A stretch of 64,000 nucleotides of DNA, from contig MU858066.1 in assembly GCA_033297075.1 (NCBI GenBank), positions 287,821 through 351,820 of the forward strand, written 5' to 3'. Below, piece after piece: positions 40,324-53,580 of this stretch. The notes beneath the pieces are model-generated. The model searched no databases. It had not been told where the DNA came from and saw only the letters and a program-made list of their open reading frames with translations. The position numbers were made by a program, and so were the translations under genes. The DNA comes from Rhypophila decipiens (taxonomy: Eukaryota; Ascomycota; Sordariomycetes; Sordariales; Naviculisporaceae). Every line of letters starts with the position of its first letter. Within the stretch, counting starts at the first letter, position 1.

Positions 40324-42792
40324 GACCCCTGACTCGGGACCCTGTCCCGAGTCAGGTGCGCACGACGCCACAAAAATTATATAATGCCCCCATGCCCCCA
40401 CCTTTCTTTTTCTTCTGCCCTCCAATTTTTCATCCTTTCTTGTTACTGTTCACAACGCGGTCATGAATATTACAGGCGATCTAATAAGCGATGGCTTCAT
40501 CTGTACTCTGGAAGTTTTGGGTAATACTCTCATGAGACCGACCTGTTTCTGCTGACGCGCGGATTGGAGTCGGTTGTAATACTAACTAATCAACTTGTTT
40601 ATGACACAATCTGCTTCCATTCTGGACCGTGAGGCAGATATCAGAGCGAAGGGCGAAGATCAAGGCGAAGGTGCCAATTGGTCAGTGTTTCTGTGCAACT
40701 GATCAACCGATGTGTCTCCCTCTCCCATTTTTCCCATGTTCTCGACCTGGTATTTGGCGAGCAAACCTAGCACGGATGTCAAATTGCAATCCAGTCGCTT
40801 CCCCTCAAAAGGATCATTTCTCATGACTGTGGTTGTGCCGAAGATGTGCTGATAGTAAACCATCCACGCAAGAAGCCTGGTTTCCGGGCACGTCATCATC
40901 GTGAGCTCTTGTTCTTTCGGCACAGGGCTTGTTGGTGACGGATTGCAGACACTTCTTGACCTATTTGATGCATGTGCTTTCTCTGATTATGTTGGATGAT
41001 TGATCCATTTGAGCGATGAGCTCACCTTGTCACCTGTGTTCCTGATGGAGCAAGTCAGCGGACTGTCTCACTGGGACCAGAGCAAGTACCTGCATGGCTT
41101 GATCTCTGTTGGCCACCACGTTCTTAATCATCTAGATAGCTACTACAGCTAGGCTTGTGTGATTTGCCCAATTCGTGTTACAGACGTTGTCCATCTGGTA
41201 GGTACTTGAGGGCCTCAGCACAAACACCGGTATCGGATCGGAACGCCGTCTGTGCCTCTGTCTTGATCAGCTGAGTCCATCTGCCCGTGTGGCCGTCGGT
41301 AACTGTCTTACACGATGTGTACAGTACCATCTTGTAAGTACCTCGCCTCTTTACTGCGAGTACCATCTGGTTGGTACCCAGCTCATTCAAGACGTATGCT
41401 GGCCTGTCGAGATGACTTTGCCTCGACGGCCCGTCGACTGTACCCGATATCAGCCTTATTTTTGCATCTGAACTAGTTCTAGCTGGCTTTCTCAGCTCAC
41501 CCGCCTTTCTACGTGCGAACGTGGTTGGTTTGTTCGTTGTTTGCTTTTTCTGCCCAACAATACCCCTGTACCTACCCACCTACACTTCCAAGGTTGTGAT
41601 ATGATCTGTAATTATGTACCAATACACACAGTACAGAACAAAGGATGATGCTGTTACACTGCTACCCAAGATTCATTATCCGTCGTGTCGTGCAGTAACG
41701 TAGCGTAACGGCGCCGAGCCTCAACGCTCGGGTTTGCTTGGAATTCTGGGGAGGTTTCAGATTTTCTTCCCGATGAACACGTTCGGTTCGACTTGTCTTG
41801 CTTGTCTCATGCGACGATTGTCTTGGTACGAACCGTAACCTTCCGCTTTCCATGGATAATTACAGTAAGGTGGTACGGGGTACAGAGGTACCAAACAATG
41901 GAATCGGAGATATTTCTCCTTCTTTTCAGGGAAGAATACTGTCCTCTCTTCACAGGACTTCTTTTGCAAGTCGTAGTATTTTTACCTCTTTATCTAGGTA
42001 CCGACCTATGGTACCTCGTTGAACATGGATCTGGTGGATGGCAACAATGGCCGAGCAAGGACAGAGACAAGGACAAGGGGGATGCATAAAGTTTACAAGT
42101 GGATGACTTGTTTGAAGTTGATGGATCATGGCACGAGGAGGCAAGCGATCGGTGGATGATGATGGGTGATCATTATTTTCTTTTTTGATCCTCTTTCCCA
42201 AATTGTCCGAACCAGTGGACTAGCCATGTTTGTTTCGCATTGATTCCTTCCTCCCCCTCCGAGACACCGACTCTTTCTAGAAGGTGAGGTTGAACAAGGT
42301 TCCAGAGGCATGTTAAGAAGGAAAAGGATGACTGGCAGACAATTTTGTCCTCCAGGGGAATCGGAATGTCACAAATGGGTGCTGCACTACAATGTTCTTT
42401 TTTATCTATTCACAGAGGCCAACCAGGATGGTCTTCAAGAATTGGGTAAAATGAGGTCGTATTTTTTCCTCTGCGATAGCCAAAGCGTTATTATATACCT
42501 AGACAACAACCCGGCTGTTGAGAGAATCAAAAGAGGACGACGCAGAAAAGAAGTGAGAATGTACAAAAAAAGGAGGAATTATTTCTTCCGGTTTCCTCTT
42601 TTGTCTCTCAGTGATTTGATAGATATATACAAGTCTGAATCAAAGATGCTCGGGTCTTGCTGTCTCCATCTATACCGCACAACTGGGTTGTATATGTAGT
42701 TTTTAGTTTGGACAGGACAAGAAATGTGTGTATATATATGCGAAACAACAGTTAACGAAATATGATTGCCTTGTAAAACCATTGTGCAAGTT
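40324..42792. other. 2.5-kb convergent intergenic region
   Basis: This separates the 3' ends of ERG9 and the subtilisin gene. It starts with a hairpin (40328-40356). From 41190 to 42030 there are many GTAC/GGTACC motifs. No gene is recognised. Confidence 0.5.
40328..40356 (+). other. Perfect 13-bp hairpin in the ERG9 3' region
   Basis: The arms CCTGACTCGGGAC and GTCCCGAGTCAGG are exactly complementary around a 3-base loop. The hairpin begins four bases after the TGA of ERG9. In the mRNA it would form a very stable stem; a role in 3'-end formation or stability is only a suggestion. Confidence 0.9.
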
Positions 42793-44142
42793 TTACAGAC
42801 GAATGCCGTTGTTGGCAATCAAGTCGGTGGTTCCCGGAAGCTGGTTTGGTATCCTCGCCGGGGCGGCGGCGGCGAGGGCCTTGATGCGGTCCGAGACCTC
42901 GGTGATTCCAGTAACGCCCTCGAGGGCCATGAGGTAGGCGGCGAGACCGGCGACGTGAGGGCTGGCCATGCTGGTGCCGCTCAAGGCAACGCTGTCAGTA
43001 TCGCTCTGGATACCGCAGCTGAGGACATTGACACCTGGGGCGAAGATGTCGACGCCAGTACCAAAGTTGGAGAAACTGGCCCTCTCGTCGGTCCTCTGGT
43101 CGATAGCTCCGACGGTGATGGCAAGCTCGGCGGAACCGGGGGAGGTGTTGGCCGTGTCTTGGTTCTCGTTACCAGCAGCGACGATGGGAACGACGCCGGC
43201 ATCGGCAATCTGGTTGATGGCTCTGTTGACGGCACCAGACCGGGATCCGCCGAGCGACATGTTCATGACAGCCTTGCCGCGAAGTCCCCTTCTGGTGGCA
43301 TCCTCGGCAACAAAATTCATTCCAGCGATGACGCCTGAATTGCTGCCGGATCCGTCAGCATCGAGCACCTTCACGGCCAAGAGCTGGACCTTCTTGGCGA
43401 CACCGAATGTTGCGCCGCCGATTGTGCCGGCAACGTGCGTGCCGTGGCCATTTTCGTCATCGTCCTAAGCCAGATGGGGTCAGCATTTAATTTCCTTTGA
43501 TTGCCCCTGTCCGTGCCGCATCTCGGCACAACAAGAACTTACCACATCATTGACGAAGTTGGCCGCCCATTCAGCTCTGCCACCAAAATCCTGGTGAGTG
43601 ACGCGGATGCCAGTGTCTACGACGTAGGCCGTGATGCCGTCTCCTGAACTGCTGTCGAAGATGTAGCTGCGGTTTCCTGGCTGCTCGTGGCTGAGGCGTC
43701 CCAATCCCGTGGTGGCAGCGCCCTGGATGAGCTTGGCATTGAGCTGCACCTTGGCATCCTGTTCAATGTACTCGACGGCCGGATCCTCAAAGATGGTGTT
43801 GATCATGAGATCGTCCGCCTCCAGGATCAAAGCCTTCAGGTTGCCCAGCTTGATCTTGTCGACGTGGGTCGAGAGGAGCTTCCCCGTCATTTCACCAAAG
43901 GTCTGGTAGTTCCGCTTTTGTATCGTGTGCATGATGTTGAGCTGATGGGCTTCGATCTCGTCATCCTCGTACGTGTTGTTGTAAACGACGATGTACTTGT
44001 GGGGGATCGCGTTCTCGATGTCGGGGTTGGCAACGGCGATACCAATGTAGTCCCCCTTGCGTCCCGTGCGGCCTGGACGAGCAGAGACGCTTCCGAGGAG
44101 GGAGAAGGCAAAGGCTGCCGCGACTAGTAATCGGCCCGCCAT
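42793..44142 (-). CDS. Secreted subtilisin-like serine protease (proteinase K family, S8)
   Basis: The exons are 44142-43543 and 43464-42793, giving 423 residues. The intron is GTAAGT...CTTAG (78 nt) and joins in phase at [14 protein letters not shown]. Residues 1-21 form a signal peptide. Residues about 48-130 are an inhibitor I9 propeptide (HKYIVVYNN...VEYIEQD). The catalytic domain has Asp176 (VVDTGI), His207 (GHGTHVAGT), oxyanion Asn299 (AAGNEN) and Ser365 (GTSMASPH). The enzyme should be secreted, self-processed, and degrade extracellular protein. The propeptide's beginning carries an unusual insert (about 22-45) before the I9 core. No defect is visible. Confidence 0.95.
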
Positions 44143-47100
44143 GGTGAAGAAGCGTGGTTATCGGTGTGAAGGAGTGATGTGAATGATAGGTAAAGGAGTG
44201 GTGATCCCGAAAGCTTCAATGGCTGGGAAATACAAGAGTGTTATAAACACTTGAATAGTGAGAGAAGAATAATACCCCGTCGGAAGCTGGCTGAGCTGGC
44301 AAACACGGTGAAAATAGAAGCAAAAAACAATAGACAAACGAGAGGACTCGGCGAAGCCTGGTTGAGGACGACAAAGGTTGGCCGAAAAAGGAGGGTATAT
44401 GCGCAGCAATACCAAACAGAAACCAAAAAGAGAGAGAGAGAGGATAGGAGGGCGATCAGAAATGCGCCGTGGTCCCAACAACTAACAACAGGCAGGGGTG
44501 GAGTGGGAGGAGTCGAATAACGAACGGCTCGATAGTGGGCGAAGTGAAAGCAAGCAAGCAGCTATTTAATGCATCACGCTTGGAGCATAAACACGGCGGC
44601 TCCAAAGTGAGCCCCTTTTTTTGGAAACCGCTTGTCTCACTGGCTAGACGGGTTTGGGTAGAGTGCAACGTCAAGGGTACATTGGGCGGGTTAAAAAAGG
44701 GGGCCACTGAGAAACAGCAGAAGTGGAGGTGGCTTTCTCCCTCCTGGATGCCAAGTCAAACGGCAGATCCCTACCCGTCAAGGACATGCCAAGGATGCGA
44801 GTAGGTCGCCATCTGCGAGTCGGCATCAAGAGCTGGTCTTGACAAGCCATAGGCGAGCATCCCTTTTCACGTCAAACAGGGCGAGAATAGATTTAGGAGG
44901 CTGAAAGGGAAAGGTGAAGAGAAGGTCAACAAAAGGCTCGATATGGCCTTGACCGTGTATTGGGCTGTTAGTACCCCGGATTGCCCGGGGCACGACTTGA
45001 ACACAATGAACAGCAGAAGCCCTGGCTGAGAATGGTCTGAACGCATGACAGATCGGCTTTGGATCTTCTGCCTAGATGCGGTTGTTTGGTGGTTTGTCGC
45101 GGTTCGCCGCAATCTGGAAGACAATGGCAGTGCCGTCTTCAAGAGCGAGTTTGCCATCATGCAGACGATGCCAACCCTCGACTGCCGGGAAGGGCGGCAG
45201 TCTCGATGCATTGAGCGCACCTCTTGCTGGGGGCTGAGGAGCAGGAGGAGGAGTGAGGCGCAAACAAGGCATCAAGACTCAACCCCAGACGCCGTCGATG
45301 GACGTAGTCTGCGATGCACTCTATTCGCGAATCCCGGGACTTGAAAGTTCGGTACTGTGTATACAGCATCATGCCGAATTGGGGCAGGTCGGTCAAAAGT
45401 CCGAACCCCCAGTCACTGCCAGTCCAAGACCAAGGTCAACAAGCAAACTCACTTGATCCCATGTCGAATCTCAGCAAATGATCGAGTATGCATAGTCTCG
45501 AAAGACCTGTGGGTGGCCCAAGGCGACCCAAATGACAAGCCCTTCATATGTCCCAGACGGCCCTGTAATCAACGGACTAACCGCTCTCGCCCAATCGATC
45601 GCGGGGTAGCAATGCGGCTCAGAGACGGAGACGACACAGAAGGCCCGCGGTGGCGTTACCGGCGTTGTTAGAGGCTCAGCCAAAAGCTTGGCCAGCTAAT
45701 GACAACGACAGGTGCCGCCCTGTGTGATGAGAGCAAAAACCGGTGCAATCGCTTCCGTCGATAGAAGAGCCTCCATCCGGGGCATTGTGTGATTAATGAC
45801 GTCTCCGAAGGGAACGGCCCGGAGACCTTGAGATGAATGACCATTTCTAGTCACCATCTCCGGCCAGGACCAGAATGGAGCGCTTCATGTCCATGTCAAG
45901 CGATTGCTGGAGAGGGCGGAATGGGTCCAAATGGAAACAATCAAGGTGCGACGTGAGGTGTGTCGATTACAGGCCAGATGCTGTTTAGAATGCTTTCATT
46001 GGAACTGCAACAGTGTGCAACAAGACGACTGGCAACTGTAGCCGGCGACGACTGCGCAAAACTCCACAAACCCCAGACAGGCTCAGGCACGATGCACGCT
46101 AGAACCCTGGCCGTGGCTCGACTCCGTATGGGCCCAACGGGGGATGCTGGGTGCGCCTTCCAAATCGAGAAAGGAGAGAAGGAATATTTTCCGTGATCGC
46201 TTGTTTCTGATTCTCTCGAGGATGAGCTCAGATGGTGTCCAAGACCACCATTTTGTTGTTCGCATAACGGATCGACTAAAACAAGTCCATTGATGGATGT
46301 GACTCTGCGAGCGAGGCAGTAGAGGATCTGGGGATTCGGTTGGGCGACTGTTTTAGTGAGACAGGGTTCTACCACCAACAAATTGCAGCAATCACGGTGA
46401 ACAAGCGCGTCGCCATGTCCCCTGTGAGATGCATTGAGCTGCAGCAGTCTGTGGTAACCTTGGAGAGTCTAACAAGCCAAAAGCTGAAACACCTGTCGTT
46501 GTCATCACGGCCCGCCAGCCACGAAATCTCCCATTGGTGGAGAGAGGCCCTGTGGTTTTGAGGTCATTCAAATTTCATTTGTTATGAAATGCTGCATATA
46601 CATATTTCGAAGATGTGTATAACATCTGTGGTATTCATGTATTGGTCATCTGAGATGATAGTCGACCTCTTGTAGCAGCTACATTAGTGAGATTACACCC
46701 ACCAATGTATGATCTCAGTGTTGTGAAAACCCAGGTTGTCTCGAAGGATTTCCATACGGGTTACTGCTTCAAGAGCGATGACTGCCAGTAGCAGCTATAG
46801 GTATTCCTGTTGAATCCTTGGATGCCTTCAACCGAAGAACAATTGATGAAACTCGAGACAAGTTCGAACATCGGATTAATGGGTACAAGCAGCATAGCAT
46901 CCCATGTTGGGAGTCTTTGGATGATGACCATTAAAAGTCGACTAAGCGTTCTTGTTGCCATTCCGTATTACACCATGCTACATCGGATCTTTCCGACGGG
47001 CACTTACGCCGTCAAGCTCCCTCAAGTCCTTGAAGCTTCGCCTCACCTTCGGTATCTAAAACGACGTTCTTGAATCTTGACAGCCTTATCTACCGATCCT

Positions 47101-49152
47101 CCTTGTCCTCTGTGCCACTGACTACTAACTAGGTTGTGCTGGTTCCATTCAAGCCACGGCCCCATCATGAACCCTTGGTAGGCTCGGCTTGAGAACCTGT
47201 CAAACCTGGGATGCAGTGATGCACTCAGGGAGTTCTCCGAGGCTATGGTTTAGAACCTGTCAGTACGCTGAGACAATCTCAAATCACTGGCGATCACATA
47301 TGTCTCAACCGAGGAAGAGGGATTAGGCGACATCGTCCTCGCTGATATAGGAGACGCCAGTGTTATTACTCGGTAGCTTTCCGTGAACCCTCGACTTAGT
47401 CTCCTCGACGAAGCACCTGACCAACGTGCTAGTGTCGGTGCATGCGAGGATCGGGAACTTGGCCACGCTTGTTCGAAGCCTTGGATCGCCGATGCGAGCG
47501 GTTCAAACCTACGGATACTGCGCATAGCAAGGGTAGCACGGTAGATCGGTCACGCATTCTGAGGTGCTTGCCTGACGAGAGCGAGAGGCTGAGTGTGGCT
47601 GATCGACTCGAGCCTCTTACAGGAACAAGGCAAGGCATCATGTCCGATCCAGAGAGTCCCCAGTGATACTGGCTCGACGTATATGGTATGCGATTATTGC
47701 GACAGTCGTTTTGTATAAATTCTTGTCCTTCCTGAGCAGGCACCGGTATTCATCGAAACCGGGGACGGCGAGTGGCAGGATTCGAATTTCCAACGGTGCT
47801 TTGTATGCCATCGCAATGACGGCGTCCGACAGTGCTGCACAAGGTGAAAACGAAGCCTACAAAGGTAACAGAGCTTGGCCAGAGGTCGGAGTCCGAGGCC
47901 AACATCGAGGTCTTCATGACGTTGAGTGAATGCCCAGTGATGAGGTACCCGCGGATATCAGCAGTGGTGAGTGTGTGGCTTGTGGCTGCTTGCGGGAGCC
48001 CTGACCTGCACCTAATCCCGTCTGGCAGGGTCGTAGTGTACCGGACAGTTGCGCACGTGACAAGCTCAACCCGCCTGTGCCCCTCCATGAGCTTGGTTGG
48101 TCACAGTTCTCAAAGCGTCTCACGATTTCTATTTAAGGTCAGATCATTGGGTATCTAATCCCTCCCCGCTCCTGATAATCAGTTCGTAGCCGGATGCTTT
48201 TCAAGGATATATCTATCATATGGCCCAAAGTTGCCTGTGATTTGAGTAATTTGTAGTATCCGTAATGACTTCCCCAATGTACGTGTACCTACAGTGTAAT
48301 GTAATAGTCTTTCCTTCCAGGTTACTCATAAGCCTATTCCATTGTACATACATGTATGTAATGACGCATCATTCGATCAGAACTTCCAGCAGATCCAAAG
48401 CTGGAGAGAGATGGGCCCCAAGTTCTGAAAAGGCGCTAATCAGCCCTTAATGTTCCTCACATTTGGGGGTAGATTGCCCACACGCGCCCATCCAGCGCCC
48501 ATCCAGCGCCCCGCCGTAATAATCCACGCCGTATCCGCCAGTCCGCATCAGCGCTGCATTAGCAATTTAGCACGGTCCAGCCCACTGAGCCCGGCCCCAG
48601 TGCTCACAGACAGAGCCAATTCCACGGCCCACCTGAGAGCCGATGCGGAAGGCTCACGAGCAATCCACTTCAAAGCCCCGGGATTACAATCAACTTCACC
48701 TTCCGTCGACCGCCTCTGCTCGACGCAAGAGCCAAACTCTATTGGACGCTTGAACACGGACCAAACCTCGCGAATCCGGCCCAAGCTGCAACCTAACCGT
48801 CCGCGACGCAAGTTGGTTTGCCAAATCAACAAAAACACGACAAGAGAGCCTCGTCCAACAAGACAGACAGCACCGAATCAACTCATTTGCCTAGCCATCA
48901 TCACGACATTTCGACGCATTCCTGTTTGGCCCAGCCCCTCGCTGTCCCGCTACAGTCGCCCCGAACCGTTTTCTCACCGCAGCAAACTCGACATTCGATC
49001 GTTCCTCGTCTCCGCCCCGTTACAGTTTGTAGTCGAGTTTTCACCTGCCATGGTTGACGAACCCCCTGACGACTGAACTGCGATATCTCTACCGGGAATT
49101 TTGGCAAGAAGAAACAGGGAGGGCAACAGGACGGGAAAGGAAATACAAGAAA
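44143..49152. other. 5.0-kb gene-poor divergent region
   Basis: This is the largest stretch without a convincing gene, between the subtilisin (-) and F-box (+) genes. A short (GA)n run lies near 44430. Around 45070-45690 (minus strand) frames of 60-80 codons could be joined with a GTGAGT...GGCAG intron of only 37 nt, but the product matches nothing I know. The 48450-49076 plus frame is probably the F-box leader. No transposon protein or terminal repeat is seen. Confidence 0.5.
49050..49076 (+). promoter_or_regulatory. Short uORF upstream of F-box gene
   Basis: An eight-codon frame, MVDEPPDD, stops 76 bases before the F-box gene's ATG at 49153. If it lies in the transcript it could modulate translation; this is not shown by sequence alone. 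Confidence 0.35.
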
Positions 49153-51001
49153 ATGGACATACCCACAAGCCCAGTCTTCCTCAGCGAGGACAGCACAGAA
49201 CCCCTCACCCTTGACACGCGACTCCCAAGATCCGAACGAACGCAGTCGATCCACGAAGATGAAGGCAGGGCAACGGTAGAATTGGCTTCCATCATGACCA
49301 CCGCTTCAAATCCTGTATCGCCCGGGCCATCTAGCCCGCCGCTCGACCAGTCCCGGATGCAAGACTTCGTTCCTCCGACTCGGCCTAGCAGCACCCCGTT
49401 TCCACAGCCCGAACCCCGAAACACCGAGGTACGATGTACAAGTTGTCCAACAGATACCGATATGGAGCTGGATGGACCCGAGACTACAGAATCGCCATCG
49501 ATATTACCTCTTAACGAGCCGGTTGGTATGAACCTCAACGATCTGCCTGCCGAAATCCACGAGTGCATATTAGACCACTTGTTTGGGTTTCGGGTCTCCC
49601 CCACCTCCAAGAGCTCAGTTATGCGCTGGGGCACTGCGCTGCGACACTCGAGAAGGAAAGAACTTTCAGAGCTATCCTTGGTGAGCCCAGCATGGAGAGT
49701 GCTTATTCAGGAGCGCCTCTATCGGCACATCAAGATCAAGGCTACGGTCCAATCGCTCAGAGATACCTACGCTTATTTCTCACGGCACCCCCACCTACGC
49801 CCTTATGTCAAGCACATCGAAATATGGTTCCCCGTCTTCCAACCCAAGTACGGGCCTGCTGCACGATTTACGGCAAACAATCTGCCCACCGTTACGGTCG
49901 ATGGGCTGACAAACGCTTCTTATGTGCTACCTGTCGACAACTGCTCTCTCGAGGAGGTTTTTGCCCTCGTGTCTGAGTGTTTTCCCGAAGTCTGCATCAT
50001 GACCCTGGAGGGCGGCGAGCGTAAAAAGGCCCCACGGGTCAGGCATTGGATTCGGGAGACCGATCAGCGGCGCGACATGCCCCAGATCGAGTCGATTCGC
50101 ACACTGATATGCAAGGGACAATGGAATCTGATCAGAGGAGACGATGATTTTGACACCATTGTATCAGCCTTGCCAAACTTGCAAGAATGGCATGGCTCGT
50201 ACAGCAAGCCAAAGTCTAAAAGCTACCTGACCATGGCCGATATTCTCAGCAAACCGCTTAAATTGACGTCCCTCAACCTCTGTATCGAAGGCGACTACCG
50301 GCGCGAGTTTTCTTTCCCACCCTACTTCATGAAGGTCGCCACCAAGGTTCATTTCTGTACCAAGCTGGCGCTCGCTGCCTCAACGCCATCACTAGAGCAC
50401 ATCTCGTACACGGGAAGAGTCTGCAAACAATTCTTTGTCGACTTGGCTGCCAGACAACGCGACTCTAGACACGACCGCCTCAGATCAATCGACTTGACTG
50501 TCAAGAACTGCTGCCGGCAAGTTGCTAACTGGAACGAGTCTGGGTCTGGGATCACCGATATGAACTTTATCAATTCATTCGAGGCACTTGTTCTTGCTGC
50601 AATCCGTGCTTTGGGAAAGCTCAGGGCGGTTGAGTGCCTGCGGATCCGATATGTAGACCTTGGTAAGTACTTTGACAGCTGACCTGCCTTCATTCATTTG
50701 TTTAGAGAACGCTAACCATGAAATCACTTTGTTCCTTCCAGACTCACCAGTTCCACCACTGAACCCCTACTTTCTCCTGCGCGACGGCTGGTGTTCTGGC
50801 GTCTGGAGTGATGCTATTGTCACCGAGCTCAATCGCGTTCGGCCTACGGCTCAGTTCGAGGATTTGTCCGAGTCCTTTGGTGAGGTCGGATACAACAAGG
50901 ACGGCCGCATGACCATCAGTCCTGATTTTCCCAAGTCCAAGGCACTCTCACTCAAGCTGTCAAACTACGCGCTTCTCAGTGGGGGGATCTCTATTACCTG
51001 A
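49153..51001 (+). CDS. F-box protein, fungal-type
   Basis: The exons are 49153-50662 and 50742-51001, giving 589 residues. The 79-nt intron is GTAAGT, GCTAACC, CCAG and joins in phase. The start is the first ATG of the frame; the region upstream in frame begins at a non-ATG codon. The N-terminal 125 residues are disordered (Pro/Ser/Thr-rich). An F-box follows at about 127-190 (LNDLPAEIHECILDHLFGF...LSELSLVSPAWRVLIQERLYRHI). The rest (200-589) is a globular leucine-containing region typical of fungal F-box proteins that lack clear repeats. It is probably a substrate receptor of an SCF ubiquitin ligase; the substrate is unknown. Confidence 0.8.
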
Positions 51002-51701
51002 TGAATCGATCCGCCCATATCTTACTACTATACTCTCCTATCACTCGAACGCCTAGGTCCAGCAGGCCAGGGCAACGGAGTAGCCTAGCCGCTACTTACC
51101 CATCCATTCCTGGCGTTGTTTTCTCTGTTTTAATCGCAACGTTGGTTTTCACTTTTTTTTATTTCTTTTTTTTTAGAGCATGGTGTTCTTCGGGTCGGGC
51201 AATTTGACACAAGGGATGATATCTTTCGGGGACTGGGTCTTGCTTTTTCGGTTTAATACGGTAATAGAAGGTTGGAGGCGGCAAGGTCATATTGAAGAGG
51301 AGATCGTCGAGACACAGACTCGGTGGCTGGTTTTTTATTTGTTTTGCGTTTTCTGTTTTCTGTTTTGCCCGCATTCACCCGAAATGGTGTGGAGCAGACT
51401 GACCAGCGGTCCTCACCAGCAGGAAGAGTCTGTAGTTGCGCGGGAAGAATAAGGACCCGAGGAAAGCGAACAGAACGACACTTTACCGCCAAAGATGGAC
51501 AAGCGGACCATGTGTATTTCGCTTCTAGAGCAGACGAATTGGATGAACTAGCATTGTATTAGATCAGCTATCTGCGATTTTTCCAACTGAGCGAATCCGT
51601 GGACTGCCTTGATATGACAAAAAGACGATGAATGATTAAAAGCAGGGCCAGAAATCTATAATCAAACATTGGAGGCCATTGTATATACAACCTAAATGAG
51701 C
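51002..51701. other. Convergent intergenic region, nothing recognised
   Basis: This holds the 3' flanks of the F-box gene and GPI mannosyltransferase gene, with T-rich runs near 51155-51180 that suit 3'-end formation. Confidence 0.5.
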
Positions 51702-53098
51702 TTATTTGCCCTGGGCATCTCCAACAATGACACCCAAAATCCAGCAATTAACCAAGAAAAATCCCAACGAAGCAAGCCAGAGACCAGGCAGGAAGGTGCT
51801 CCGGGCGAGAAACTCTAGCTCATAGCCCTGCTGAAGCCACAAGCCCTGGGAAATGACCCAGAGGGCAAGGGCCGAGATCCCCAACCGGCCCTTGTGCCGG
51901 AGAAACGAAGAGTCTGGGAGGTAGAGCGGGAGGAAGATCATGTACCAGAGGAAGTACTGCGATGTGCAGACCTTGTTGAAGGTGACGAAGGCGAATGTCT
52001 GGGCTAGCATGGACGTGGGAAGGTCCTTCTTTGCTGTTACTAGTGGGATTAGGACGCAGGAGAGGAGGAGTTGGGGCAGGAAGGCGATGGATTCGATTCG
52101 CCAGATTGAGAGTGAGGGAAAGGCCGAGGTTAGGTAGAGTTGGGTGTTGTAGGGGCTGAAGTTGTGGCGGTGGTCGATGCGGGTTACGTGGTGGAGGAAT
52201 GTGTGCTGGAGAAAAGGTTTTCCGTAGCTGTATTGTTTGTCAGTGAATGAGGAGTAAAGAAGCCAAGGGCGAGTACGTACATTGCGAACATGACCATGTT
52301 GAGCCCGAGGAAGGTTGTGAGGCTGACCAGAGCGAGCCGGAGCCTCTCTGGAGTAATAAAGGACAGAAGACGGCCCATCGGGGTCTGCTGTTCATTCGTC
52401 TTCTTTTCCGGTGTACCGGGATTTGTAGACATCCTCTCGGCATCCATCCACCATACTATGGCCGGGGCATAGATGAAGGGGTAGATTTTGAAATGTACCC
52501 CGAAGCCCAGCAACAAACCGGCAAAAGTAACTCGGCGGGCTAATACGGCCCACAAGAGCGCCGTGACCAAGACACCGAGAAGACCTTCCGAGCTGCCTCG
52601 TGTGCTGATCGTGGCCACCATTGGGTTCAGCAGCCAGATTGCGGCGAACTTGCGTGCCGTCGTGGCGTCCATGGCATTCTTGCCCGCACCGGCCATGGTC
52701 AGGACTTTTACCAACAACCATCCGGCGACTATATCAGCCACGGCGAACAAGACCTTGCCGGAGCTAAACCAAACCACATCCCAGAATGGATCTCCTGTCG
52801 TCCGAGCCGTTGGGAGGAGGAGCCATGCCAACACCGGTGTGTATCGGTACGTCTCCCGATCGTACGGACTTTGGCCGCGGGACACGAAACGGGCTGCGTC
52901 GGTGAAGACCAGGTAGTCTATGTCGGTGTATTTCAGGGGCGAATTTGCATCCTGCCAGAGCCCGTAGACCAAAAGGACAATGCGGAGAAGGGCCGCCGTC
53001 AGATAAATGGGCAGAGGATTGCCGAAGAAGCATTCTATTAAGGAATCCGAAGGTGGTGGTTTTGCATTCGTCGGTCTTGCCATTTTCACCTCCTTCAT
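51702..53098 (-). CDS. GPI14: GPI mannosyltransferase 1 (PIG-M/Gpi14 family)
   Basis: The exons are 53098-52281 and 52227-51702, giving 447 residues (442 if the second ATG at 53083 is used). The 53-nt intron is GTACGT...ATACAG, and the codon split AT|C joins in phase to IYGKPFLQHTF. This is a multi-pass ER protein: the first membrane segment is followed by the catalytic acidic motif YTDIDYLVFTDAARF, the DXD-type signature of dolichol-phosphate-mannose-dependent transferases. Other family marks are YRYTPVLAWLL, FAAIWLLNPM, VHFKIYPFIY and HNFSPYNTQLYLT. The enzyme adds the first mannose to the GPI precursor in the ER lumen. It is divergent to TRAX with a 0.5-kb shared upstream region. Confidence 0.92.
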
Positions 53099-53580
53099 AT
53101 CTCCTATCCCTCTATTCCAGTATCGTTAAGTTGCAAAGAAGCTCTCAAGGCAAGCTCATCATCTCCTGTCTGAACAAGGGGGGCTGGTCAGTGGCTGCGA
53201 GTGAATGAAGTTATTGACAAGAAAGAGCACATGATCTGTTCAATTCCCACAGGATGCAACTCACTATTTTGATCTCTTCAGAAAAGACTTCTTGATTTGT
53301 TCTCTTCTTCAGATACCTGCATTGAATTGGGTGTCGTGAACTGATCTGGCCAGCATACATGTCCTGCAAGGTCCACACTGTCGCTAACAATTTCACTGGA
53401 CCAAACAAAAGAACGCCACTGCATCCACCCCGGGGCGTAGTTTTATCTTACTCACTCTCGACCAGCCGTCACTCTTCAATAATCTTATTTGCACCAGATG
53501 CCATCAGATGCATCGAAAGTGAGAAACATACTTGTACACAGAATCGAAGGATCAAAGGGAAATTCTTTCAGGTCGACAAC
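53099..53580. other. Divergent promoter between GPI mannosyltransferase and TRAX genes
   Basis: This 0.5-kb region must serve both genes. No repeat or RNA gene is seen. Confidence 0.5.

Noticed and set aside
45072..45690. Possible small minus-strand gene with a 37-nt intron
   Set aside because: The intron is shorter than fungi normally splice and the product is unrecognisable.
48450..49076. 208-codon plus-strand frame upstream of the F-box gene
   Set aside because: Composition is Pro/Arg/Ser-rich without any domain. It is most likely untranslated leader.
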